Part shown: positions 54,842-63,210 of the stretch, in pieces
Numbering within the stretch: position 1 is the first letter of the stretch
How the letters are laid out: each line of letters opens with the position of its first letter
Assembly (NCBI GenBank): GCA_963543695.1
Contig: CAUUCF010000003.1
Coordinates: 1-64,000, forward strand
Origin: CAUUCF01 sp963543695
Lineage (GTDB): Bacteria; Pseudomonadota; Gammaproteobacteria; UBA9339
Reading direction: 5' to 3'
DNA length: 64,000 bases
Position numbers and translations under genes: made by a program
Notes under the pieces: generated by a model
Told to the model about the DNA's origin: nothing
The model's input: the letters and a program-made list of their open reading frames with translations, nothing else
Database searches by the model: none

Positions 54842-56059
54842 ATGAAAATTAAGTACTTAAAGAAAGTTATTTTATTAGGCGTAGTGGTTGGTAATATTAG
54901 TTTCGCTAATGACGGTTCATATGGAAACGAAAGACCAACGTTATTAAAAACTACTTCTTATGCCAACCCTGATAAAATCTCGATTTATGAAGAGAAAGTA
55001 CGAGATTTTGATTATGGAGAGTGTCCAGTAGAAGATGAACTTTTAAAAGAAAACATATTCCTTAAAACAACCAGTCCTCAAACGGATGAAAACGAGAGAA
55101 AATATACTCGAATTATTTTCGATTGGAATAATTTTGAAGAAGCAGCAGAAAACATGATCTTTAAAAAGAAAGCGGAAATTAAAGCGGCGGTCGAACGAGA
55201 CGAAGCATTCAAATTAACGAAAATAGTTCGTTTAGGGAGTTATCTTTCCCAGTTAAAAACTTATGATTTAGCTTTAGATGGGTTAGAATTTGAATCTGGT
55301 TTGTGGTGGAATAATTACGGCGGAATTGGTGAGGTTAAAGCTTCAAATAATATTAAGTTTGACCATAATGTTTACGAAAGTATATTAGGTTGGAATAGTG
55401 AACCAGTATTTTTAGGAGCGGATTGGCAAGTTAAAACTTCGTTATATTTAGGTTACTTAGGTTCAAGTCAACAATTTGAAAATAAAGAAATTGATCTCCA
55501 TCAAAACGGTGGGGTAATAGGTTTGTCGTCGCAATTAGCTATGCGTGCTTTTTTTGTCGAAGGTACTTTAAACGTAGGATATCATGAAGCGAATAGTCGT
55601 TCTCTATTAGGGAAGCAAAGTTTTAATAATGTTACTGCGGGATTAGCTTTAAAAAGTGGTTATAATTTTAAATTTTATCAGGAATTATTAGCGATTGAAC
55701 CGAATTGTTTAATTTCTTATAGCTTTGTAAATAGTAGTTTTAAACGAAACGACGGTTATAAATTTTTAACCGATAAATCGTTAGGAGGTTGGCAAATTAA
55801 TCCTGGAATAAAAATGATTGGCAACGTGAGTGACTCGTTAAAATTAGACGTTCATGCTAATATGGTATGGAACTGGATTAACGACCGAAATAAAGGTATT
55901 GCCGAGCAAAAAGAAAAAATAAAACCTTATGTAAATTATGGATTAGGAGTAGAAAAATCAATTAGTAAACGGTTGTTAATACGTGGTTCGTTAAATTTGC
56001 TAAACGGCGGAATTAACGAAGTAAACGTGCAGTTAGGACTTAGTTACTTATTTAACTAG
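54842..56059 (+). CDS. outer-membrane autotransporter-type beta-barrel protein
   Basis: About 405 residues. Signal peptide MKIKYLKKVILLGVVVGNISFA|ND. The central region (about residues 25-130) is charged and polar with a helical part (FEEAAENMIFKKKAEIKAAV), perhaps the plug helix. The last 260 residues are an autotransporter-like barrel: LWWNNYGGIGEV, GADWQVKTSLYLGYLGSS, GGVIGLSSQLAMRAFFVEGT, ending in a strand with VQLGLSYLFN. The usual last residue is F; here it is N after F. Passenger is short. ATG at 54842 has GGGGAT upstream; another ATG is four codons before. Confidence 0.72.
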   Translation: MKIKYLKKVILLGVVVGNISFANDGSYGNERPTLLKTTSYANPDKISIYEEKVRDFDYGECPVEDELLKENIFLKTTSPQTDENERKYTRIIFDWNNFEEAAENMIFKKKAEIKAAVERDEAFKLTKIVRLGSYLSQLKTYDLALDGLEFESGLWWNNYGGIGEVKASNNIKFDHNVYESILGWNSEPVFLGADWQVKTSLYLGYLGSSQQFENKEIDLHQNGGVIGLSSQLAMRAFFVEGTLNVGYHEANSRSLLGKQSFNNVTAGLALKSGYNFKFYQELLAIEPNCLISYSFVNSSFKRNDGYKFLTDKSLGGWQINPGIKMIGNVSDSLKLDVHANMVWNWINDRNKGIAEQKEKIKPYVNYGLGVEKSISKRLLIRGSLNLLNGGINEVNVQLGLSYLFN

Positions 56060-56071
56060 TTTAATTTTTGA

Positions 56072-56120
56072 TTCTCTAAACGTACCTAATCAATAAATTT
56101 GTTTTAGGGAGTTTAGAGAA
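56072..56120 (+). terminator. hairpin after the autotransporter gene
   Basis: TTCTCTAAAC (56072-56081) pairs with GTTTAGAGAA (56111-56120) around an AT-rich loop with a small inner stem. No clear T tract; weak terminator call. Confidence 0.4.
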
Positions 56121-56151
56121 CGTGATTTAAGGAACGAAGATGATTTAAAAA

Positions 56152-56224
<73 letters not shown>

Positions 56225-56339
56225 TTAAACTGAAAAAATCATCATATAATAATTCTCCGTAAAAAACAATCGATAAAATGATTTACAATTGCTTAAATTG
56301 TGTTAATATTTTCTTAATTAAGCAAATGAAGGGAAGTTT

Positions 56340-59300
56340 ATGCCAGGTTTTCTTTTATGGGGTAGCGTATTAATTGGAAATTATCTTGCTTGGATGGGAG
56401 GAGGAAAAAAGCTTGCGGAGATAATTGGAGGAACGCAAGATTTTTACCGTAAAAATTTAGAAAAAAAAATCAAACGTTTTTTTAATGTAGAAGGGATTCG
56501 TAAAGAAATTAAAATTACTAGGATAGATGAAGCAGGGCTCTTTAAACTTCGTTTTGATGACGTTTCTATCTATAATCCTTACGCAATAATTGAAAACAGT
56601 ACTTTCTATAATAAGCAAGAAGATGATCAGGAAGTAATAGCAGAATTTAATAAAGGATCTTTTACGGGAGAATTATCCGCAAAAAGCTCTTTAGGAGATT
56701 CTGCGTTAGAAACAGAAACAATTGATTATTATGTTGTTGATTTATCTTTAAAAGACGTTGCTCAATTAGATCGATTGAAGTTAGGAGAAATAGATTTTGG
56801 TAATTGGGATGATTTGTTTGAAATTAATATTTTTAATAAAGAAACGAACGAGGTTATCAATAAAGAATCGGACATCTATATTAAAATTTTAGAAACTTTA
56901 AATCATTACGCGAAGTTAAGTGCTAGTAGAGGATTACCGAACGATAAAGTACAAGATAAATTGGTGGTTGAAAATAAAATTCCTATTTTAGGATTTTTTA
57001 TTAATAGTTTTAATACTTTAGTACGCGGTAAAATAGTTAATGAGCAATTAGATCTTGAAGGAAACGAAGATGGTAACGAGCATATTAAATCTCAAGAATA
57101 TTTGAAAAGTATGGGAGAATTGTTGCTCGATAAACAAAATGAAGAAGTGATTTTAATCGAAAATTATTATAAAGCGATACGACGAGATTTAGAAAACCAG
57201 AAAAAATTGGTTGAAGAAATTCGTCAAAAATTTGTGCAAGAAATCCAGGAACGTGAAAAAGAACGTTTTCACGCTAAATTAAAGTTATCTTTAATAATTA
57301 TTGGTAGCATTTTAGTAATCGGTACAGTATTAGCTTTATTCGTTACCGCCGTTGTGTTTTTTCCGGAAATTTTTGGTCCAATCTTTGGTTCAGCCTTAAC
57401 TATTTTTGCAAGTACGGTATGGAGTGTTGCCAAAAAAGGGGTTAGTTCTTTATTTTCTTTTCCTTTTTTTAGTGTTTCTACTGTTTGTTTAATTACGGGG
57501 CTTTTTACAAAAGGTCGTACGGATTATAAAAAGCAACGTTTAGAAATAGCCAGAAATCATAAAGAATGGGCTGATCAAGTAATTAATGATCTGGATGAAG
57601 AAATAGCAAATGTAAAAAAAGATCAGCAAGTAGTTTTGGAAAAGCTCAGGCACATTAAAGATCAGCAACCATTAGAATTAGATTTATCTGCTTCTTTCAG
57701 CGAAATCAATTTACCATTGTTAGCGAATCACATAAATAATATACCTAGTTTAACGCTTCACGATAGTAGTCATGGTTCCGAAGAAACCGTTGTTTTGAAA
57801 ATAGAGCAGTTATTGAATCAAGTGGTTCCATATCAAAATCGCTTAGAAGCTTTGCATTTAGATTGTCGTTTTACTGATCTATCTGAATTGAATCAGCAAA
57901 AATTATTAACGTTAGCTAAAAGTAATTTGGCTTTAAAAGCAATCAAAACGCAGCAAGATCCTAAAGATAATGAGCGGTTATTAGAATTATACAAAGTATG
58001 TACAGTTAATCGATATTTAACGGGTAACTTACTAGAAAAAGATCGTTCTCCTAAAGAATATTTTCAATCTGACGAAGAATGGCAAGCGGTCATTGATCAG
58101 CAATTATACGCTAATTACGATTGGGGTTGGGATGGTAATCGCCAAATCGATAGTGAAGTGATAAAGCAATTAACGAAAGCAAATGACCGTTACAGAATTT
58201 ACGCTCAACGTAACGCTTTATGTCACGAGTTAGGAATAAAAGATTTTTACGGTAATCCGGATGAAATTAAGAATAATCTGCTTAAAAAGTTAAATAGTTA
58301 TTTGAAGGATGAAGAAAAAAGGACGTTAGAAGATAAGCTATCGTTAATTGGTAGATATTGGGAAGCTTTGGATTATTTAGATTATTACCTTGAGAGAAAT
58401 TTATCTTTAATCGAAGATTTTCATACACTAAAGATAGTTATACAAGAAATAGAAGATTCAAAAAGAAATAGCTTTTTAAAATATTTGGGGTTTAATGAAG
58501 CAGAGCAATTATTATTAAGATCGTATTTAGAGGACGAACAGCTTAGCGAGAGGGACTTACCTTGGATAAACGATTGTATCCAACGTAATTATTCTCGTTT
58601 TGTATCCCAAATCATTAGCGAATTAGAACAAAATAATCAAAACGAAAAGTTAGCGACCCGTTTTAACCAATTTATTCATCAATTAACGATGAAGGAAATG
58701 CACCGTTATTTTAGTGATAATACGGAATATTTATTAAAAGTGTTAACGAAAATTGAAAAGCCAAACGATGTTCAGGATTTAGCTAAATGGTTGACCATAA
58801 GTAAGCAATTAGTAAATAGTGGCACCAATCAAACGTGGGGTTTATACGGTGTATTTAGTCGAATCTTAAACCACCTGGAAGTACCTATTCATATCACGGA
58901 ATTAGAAAAATGGCTTAATCTGGAACAAGTTGATTATGATATAAGTGTGACTAATTTGATCAATAAAAAAATAAAAGAATTAGTTTGGCAATTAGAAACA
59001 GAGCCGACGATTGAAAGATTGTTACAATTTTTAGCTTTACAACGAAAATTTACCGCAAAAGAAACTCGTCCTTGGTTGTACCTTAAGAAAGCAATTGAAA
59101 AGATTATTAATACTATTGAGATTAAAAACGTGGAAACTTTTAAGCAATATGTTGATTTAATTACTCAATATCCTAATTTTAAAGCTTTATTTAAAAATCA
59201 AATAAATAATTATTTAAATAATCCTAATGCGGTTTCTTTGTTAGATGTGGTTAATAATTGGGAATCTATGCAAAATTATCTTTCAAAATCACAGTTGTTC

Positions 59301-59687
59301 GAGATCGTTAAAAATGCTTTCTGGGTACATGATTCAGGGTGGTTAATGAAGCATTATAAGTATGTGTCTTTAAATGATCAGTTGTTAGTTTTAAATGATC
59401 AAGTTAGTTTTTTTGATAAATTAGAGTTTAGTGAAGGAGAAAGGTATTTGTTTATTGAATTATCTCGATTGCATGTTGATTATCAAAAAGATCGGCTATT
59501 AGAATATATGGATATGCTATTAGGATGTAATTTTAAGAAATGTACGTTATCAGAAGTGATAAATGCGATCAACAGCGATATTGATAATAGTCAACTTTAT
59601 CAGGAAGAATTAAATGAAAAATTGAAATTACTAGTTCAAGATGTATATGTTAAGCACGGTCGACAACACGAATTATTGGGTAAATAG
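56340..59687 (+). CDS. large helical-repeat membrane protein, possible secreted effector
   Basis: 1115 residues, no family recognised. The start is hydrophobic (FLLWGSVLIGNYLAWMGGG). Around 268-315 a coiled coil (EEVILIENYYKAIRRDLENQ..) leads into two or three membrane spans (about 316-342, LSLIIIGSILVIGTVLALFVTAVVFF; and near 345-390). A second coiled coil follows. Around 465-530 there is a leucine-rich stretch (RLEALHLDCRFTDLSELNQQ) like an LRR. The last 400 residues repeat a helical unit of about 35-45 residues, with a pattern such as V..L..WL...K / YP.F...L...I. Adjacent protein 59729-60979 shares it. Eukaryotic-like repeats and large size suggest an effector or surface scaffold; no secretion signal can be proven. 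Confidence 0.55.
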   Translation: MPGFLLWGSVLIGNYLAWMGGGKKLAEIIGGTQDFYRKNLEKKIKRFFNVEGIRKEIKITRIDEAGLFKLRFDDVSIYNPYAIIENSTFYNKQEDDQEVIAEFNKGSFTGELSAKSSLGDSALETETIDYYVVDLSLKDVAQLDRLKLGEIDFGNWDDLFEINIFNKETNEVINKESDIYIKILETLNHYAKLSASRGLPNDKVQDKLVVENKIPILGFFINSFNTLVRGKIVNEQLDLEGNEDGNEHIKSQEYLKSMGELLLDKQNEEVILIENYYKAIRRDLENQKKLVEEIRQKFVQEIQEREKERFHAKLKLSLIIIGSILVIGTVLALFVTAVVFFPEIFGPIFGSALTIFASTVWSVAKKGVSSLFSFPFFSVSTVCLITGLFTKGRTDYKKQRLEIARNHKEWADQVINDLDEEIANVKKDQQVVLEKLRHIKDQQPLELDLSASFSEINLPLLANHINNIPSLTLHDSSHGSEETVVLKIEQLLNQVVPYQNRLEALHLDCRFTDLSELNQQKLLTLAKSNLALKAIKTQQDPKDNERLLELYKVCTVNRYLTGNLLEKDRSPKEYFQSDEEWQAVIDQQLYANYDWGWDGNRQIDSEVIKQLTKANDRYRIYAQRNALCHELGIKDFYGNPDEIKNNLLKKLNSYLKDEEKRTLEDKLSLIGRYWEALDYLDYYLERNLSLIEDFHTLKIVIQEIEDSKRNSFLKYLGFNEAEQLLLRSYLEDEQLSERDLPWINDCIQRNYSRFVSQIISELEQNNQNEKLATRFNQFIHQLTMKEMHRYFSDNTEYLLKVLTKIEKPNDVQDLAKWLTISKQLVNSGTNQTWGLYGVFSRILNHLEVPIHITELEKWLNLEQVDYDISVTNLINKKIKELVWQLETEPTIERLLQFLALQRKFTAKETRPWLYLKKAIEKIINTIEIKNVETFKQYVDLITQYPNFKALFKNQINNYLNNPNAVSLLDVVNNWESMQNYLSKSQLFEIVKNAFWVHDSGWLMKHYKYVSLNDQLLVLNDQVSFFDKLEFSEGERYLFIELSRLHVDYQKDRLLEYMDMLLGCNFKKCTLSEVINAINSDIDNSQLYQEELNEKLKLLVQDVYVKHGRQHELLGK

Positions 59688-59728
59688 TTAAATTATTGTT
59701 TAAGGAATACTATGTTTAGGAGGAATTT

Positions 59729-60979
59729 ATGTTAAGCGAGAAACAAAACGAACAATGGTCAATATCAGAAGCAGAAAAGCAATTAACATCCGAAAAGGAG
59801 CTATTGGAAAACGAAAGCTTGATTATTTCAGCAATAAATAAAGAAAACGAACAATTATTAAAAGAAATAACAAAGTTAGAAGCACCTATAGATGTAGAAC
59901 GTTTACTTTACGAATCGTTTAACGTGGCCGTTTTAAACGATCAAAACAGGTTACAGACAATCGTTAACAACGCCGTTAAAAAAGTTAACCAAGAAACAAA
60001 AAACAGGATTGCCGAAAGTTTATTTGCAAATCGTCAGCGGTTAATGCATAAAATAGAAGAACAAAACAAAAGATTGTTAAAACGATCACTAACGTTATTA
60101 AAATACTCATGGTCTATAAATACAGATCTTAAATTATTTGATAAATGGTTTAACATGTTAATTGTACCAGGTAATGATGCGTATGAAATTTTACAAGCAA
60201 TCATTGACGATTTAGTTAACGTTGAGGAGCGAATCAAAGAAGTAGCTATTGAGAAATTACTTGCATACCAAACGTATTTACAGGAAAAAAAGCTTAATTT
60301 TAATTATTTAGGAAGTCCTTTAAGTACTTTATTAGCGTTAAGTAATGCAAAAAATATTCATGAATTATCTAAAATACAATATATACAATTACAAGGTAAA
60401 AATTATGGAAATTGCCTTTGTGAATTAGCATGCTGGCTCTTATTACACAGAAAATATTCTAATTTAATCGGTGAGTATCATAAAAATGACCTCCAAATGC
60501 GTTATGCATCACAACTAGAAACAATTAATAACCTTATAGATCATTTATCAATTCAACCGGACGTATTGTATGTACAACAACTCATACGATTAGCGAAGAC
60601 ATATCCTGATTTTGCTCCACAGTTAGAAGGAAAAATAGACGATGCTCTGGCTTTTTTTAAACAGGAAAAATGTTCGCCATCAAACAACAATGAAGCAGGA
60701 AGTTCAAATCGATTTATTATGTACTGTTTATCGAAGTTAGATTTTTATAATCAGGTGCAAGAGTTAAAATATTGGTTATTTAACGGAAGTAAGATTCCAG
60801 GGGATAGATATAGTGATCGTATTGATTCGTTATTAAATAATTTAGAAATAAAAAATGAACACGAAAGATTACAATTGCGGGAGTTAGGTGCGCAGTATCC
60901 AAATAACGCTCAATTGCAAACTAAAATAGAAGAGCTTGATGTTCAAGAAGAGGAAAAAAGAGTGACTTTCCATACGTAA
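59729..60979 (+). CDS. helical-repeat protein related to its upstream neighbour
   Basis: 416 residues, no recognised domain and no membrane segment or signal peptide. It begins with a coiled-coil region (ISEAEKQLTSEKELLENES). Helical units such as LYVQQLIRLAKTYPDFAPQLE and RLQLRELGAQYPNNAQLQTKI resemble VETFKQYVDLITQYPNFKAL in the 1115-residue protein, so the two are probably paralogues. The last 20 residues are Glu-rich and polar (VQEEEKRVTFHT), which resembles the E-block type of Dot/Icm signals; that is suggestive only. AGGAGG stands seven bases before ATG. Confidence 0.55.
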   Translation: MLSEKQNEQWSISEAEKQLTSEKELLENESLIISAINKENEQLLKEITKLEAPIDVERLLYESFNVAVLNDQNRLQTIVNNAVKKVNQETKNRIAESLFANRQRLMHKIEEQNKRLLKRSLTLLKYSWSINTDLKLFDKWFNMLIVPGNDAYEILQAIIDDLVNVEERIKEVAIEKLLAYQTYLQEKKLNFNYLGSPLSTLLALSNAKNIHELSKIQYIQLQGKNYGNCLCELACWLLLHRKYSNLIGEYHKNDLQMRYASQLETINNLIDHLSIQPDVLYVQQLIRLAKTYPDFAPQLEGKIDDALAFFKQEKCSPSNNNEAGSSNRFIMYCLSKLDFYNQVQELKYWLFNGSKIPGDRYSDRIDSLLNNLEIKNEHERLQLRELGAQYPNNAQLQTKIEELDVQEEEKRVTFHT

Positions 60980-61031
60980 GAGAAGAAAGATTATTTAATT
61001 TAACGAATAATTTACGTTATACGATTAATGC

Positions 61032-61095
61032 CCGATAATAAATGAGGTTACGTTTTAATATTTAAAAAAGTAACTTCACGTTTATCGGCTTTTTG
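61032..61095 (+). terminator. rho-independent terminator before the initiator tRNA
   Basis: CCGATAA..GGTTAC pairs with GTAAC..TTATCGG around an AT-rich loop, followed by CTTTTTG. It closes the transcript of the helical-repeat genes. Confidence 0.6.
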
Positions 61096-61103
61096 TAAGG
61101 TAG

Positions 61104-61132
61104 TTGACTTTTATCTTGATAGTGAGTAAACT
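61104..61132 (+). promoter_or_regulatory. promoter of the metY-rimP-nusA-infB operon
   Basis: -35 TTGACT (61104-61109), 17-base spacer, -10 TAAACT (61127-61132). It ends 12 bases before the initiator tRNA and follows directly a terminator. Confidence 0.65.
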
Positions 61133-61144
61133 AACGTAAGTGAA

Positions 61145-61221
<77 letters not shown>

Positions 61222-61239
61222 ATTATGTTTTTTTAAAAG

Positions 61240-61261
61240 ATGGGCTTAATGCCCATTTTTT
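61240..61261 (+). terminator. terminator or attenuator between metY and rimP
   Basis: ATGGGC-TTAAT-GCCCAT followed by TTTTTT, only 19 bases after the tRNA. It would stop most transcripts after the tRNA and lower the amount of rimP-nusA-infB message. Confidence 0.7.
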
Positions 61262-61283
61262 GTTGGTGAAGCAAAGAGAACAG

Positions 61284-61712
61284 ATGCAAAATAAAATTGA
61301 AGATATTTTGAAGAAATATCATTTAAAATTATGGTACTTTATAAAAACAGGAGCAAAGTCTCCTATTTGGAAAATTTATATTGATGATCAACAATATCGT
61401 GGCCAAGTCAGTTTATCTTTGTGTGAACAAGTTAGTAAAGAACTAGCTACGATAATCGATGATAGTATTGAAGTTTCTTCACCAGGGATAGAACGTAATT
61501 TATATACATTAGAACACTACCGTTTATTTTTACATAAAAAAGTGAGCCTTGCTTTCCGAAAAGAAGGAACCTTAATGAAAAAAATAGGTTTTTTAGAAGC
61601 AGTAAAAGTAGATCAAGTGATTTTTAAAGAAGAAAGTGGAACAATTTCTGAAATTAATTTTCAAGATATTGTTTGGTCAAAATTACATTATGATTTTAGG
61701 GGTGGGAAATGA
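61284..61712 (+). CDS. rimP: ribosome maturation factor RimP
   Basis: 142 residues. VSKELATIIDDSIEVSSPGIERNLYTLEHY is the conserved N-terminal core (P-G-I-E-R), and the C-terminal SH3-like domain follows. It helps 30S assembly. The frame is open upstream through the tRNA, but the ATG at 61284 gives the family-like start MQNKIEDILKKYHLK. Overlaps nusA by 4 bases (ATGA). Confidence 0.92.
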   Translation: MQNKIEDILKKYHLKLWYFIKTGAKSPIWKIYIDDQQYRGQVSLSLCEQVSKELATIIDDSIEVSSPGIERNLYTLEHYRLFLHKKVSLAFRKEGTLMKKIGFLEAVKVDQVIFKEESGTISEINFQDIVWSKLHYDFRGGK

Positions 61713-63199
61713 ATAAGGAAATTTTGATGGTGGTTGATTCAGTATCTAACGAAAAAAGTATGGATAAAGAAGTCATTTTTAATGCGTTAGAAAGGGCTTT
61801 AGAAATTGTAACGGCTAAACGTTATGGTGGGGAAAATCAAGCGAATATTCGCGTAGCGATTGATCGTGATACTGGAAAACACGAAACTTTTCGTCGTTGG
61901 AACGTAGTAGCAGATCAAGCGGAAAATTTAAATGCTAATTTAGAAATGCCGTTATCACAAGCGATGAAGTTTAGTCCAGATTTAAGCGTAGGAGATGTGG
62001 TAGAAGAAGCAATTGAATCGGTAGCATTTGGAAGAATAGCTGCGCAGGTAGCTAAACAAGTATTAATGCGCGAAATAAGGCACGCTGAAAAAGAAGATTT
62101 TATAAAACATTACCGTAGTTTAGTGGGTACTTTATTAACGGGAGTAGTGAAGAAGGTAAATTATGATTCGGTGATCCTAGACGTAGGAGAAGGAATGGAA
62201 GCCGTTTTATATCGTGATCAAATGTTACCTCGAGAAATGTTTCATTTGCACGACCGAGTACGAGGGGTGTTATTAGAAATACGAGAAGATAGCCGTGGTG
62301 CAATGTTGGTATTAAGTAGAACTACTCCTCAAATGTTAGAAGCTTTATTTAAACTAGAGGTAGCTGAAATTAGCGAAGATATTATCACGATCCAACGAGT
62401 AGCGCGTGATCCAGGGTTAAGATCTAAAGTGGCGGTAAAAACGAACGACGGAAGAATCGATCCTATCGGGGCTTGTATCGGTATTAGAGGTAATCGAGTA
62501 CAAAACGTTTCTAACGAATTAGGAGGCGAACGTATAGACGTCATTTTATGGGATGATGATCCTATCCAGTTAGTGGTAAACGCTATGGCTCCAGCGGAAT
62601 TATTATCGATTGTCGTTGACGAAAATAAAAACGCAATGACTTTGGCGGTTAGTGAAAATCAATTAGCTTTAGCAATTGGTCGTAATGGGCAGAATGTTCG
62701 TTTAGCCAGTGAATTAGTAGGATGGAATTTAAACGTAGTTAGCGAAAACGTCGCTAAAGAACAAGCTCAACAAAAAGTGGAAATGTTGGGTAAAATCTTT
62801 GTGGACAAGCTAATGGTGGATCAAGATTTAGCCAACAGTTTAGTAAATGAAGGTTTTCGTACTTTAGAAGACATCGCTTATTCTCCAGCTAAAGATTTGA
62901 TGAATATTGAAGGATTAGATCAAGAAACGGTAGATATTTTACAGGAACGTTCTAAGAATATTTTACTAGAAATGGCTTTGATGGAAGAAGATAATTTAGG
63001 TACGGTTGAACCATCGAAGGAACTTTTAAATTTTCCTGGAATTTCTAGAAGGTTAGCGTATTTATTAGCTAGTAAAGGGATTGTCAGTATCGAAGATTTA
63101 GCCGACCAATCGGTAGATGATCTGTCTGAAATTAAAGAATTAACTGCGGAGGAAGCAGGTAATTTAATTATGTCAGCTAGAAAACAAGTATGGAATTAA
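61709..63199 (+). CDS. nusA: transcription termination/antitermination factor NusA
   Basis: 496 residues. N-terminal RNA-polymerase-binding domain, S1 domain (GTLLTGVVKKVNYDSVILDVGE), two KH domains (GACIGIRGNRVQNVSNELGGERID and LAIGRNGQNVRLASELVGW), and two acidic helix-hairpin-helix repeats at the end as in gammaproteobacteria. Controls pausing and termination. In the operon metY-rimP-nusA-infB. Confidence 0.97.
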   Translation: MNKEILMVVDSVSNEKSMDKEVIFNALERALEIVTAKRYGGENQANIRVAIDRDTGKHETFRRWNVVADQAENLNANLEMPLSQAMKFSPDLSVGDVVEEAIESVAFGRIAAQVAKQVLMREIRHAEKEDFIKHYRSLVGTLLTGVVKKVNYDSVILDVGEGMEAVLYRDQMLPREMFHLHDRVRGVLLEIREDSRGAMLVLSRTTPQMLEALFKLEVAEISEDIITIQRVARDPGLRSKVAVKTNDGRIDPIGACIGIRGNRVQNVSNELGGERIDVILWDDDPIQLVVNAMAPAELLSIVVDENKNAMTLAVSENQLALAIGRNGQNVRLASELVGWNLNVVSENVAKEQAQQKVEMLGKIFVDKLMVDQDLANSLVNEGFRTLEDIAYSPAKDLMNIEGLDQETVDILQERSKNILLEMALMEEDNLGTVEPSKELLNFPGISRRLAYLLASKGIVSIEDLADQSVDDLSEIKELTAEEAGNLIMSARKQVWN

Positions 63200-63210
63200 G
63201 ATAGGTATTT

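Noticed and set aside
62100..62544. Minus-strand ORFs inside nusA
   Set aside because: Antisense shadows of a well-supported gene.
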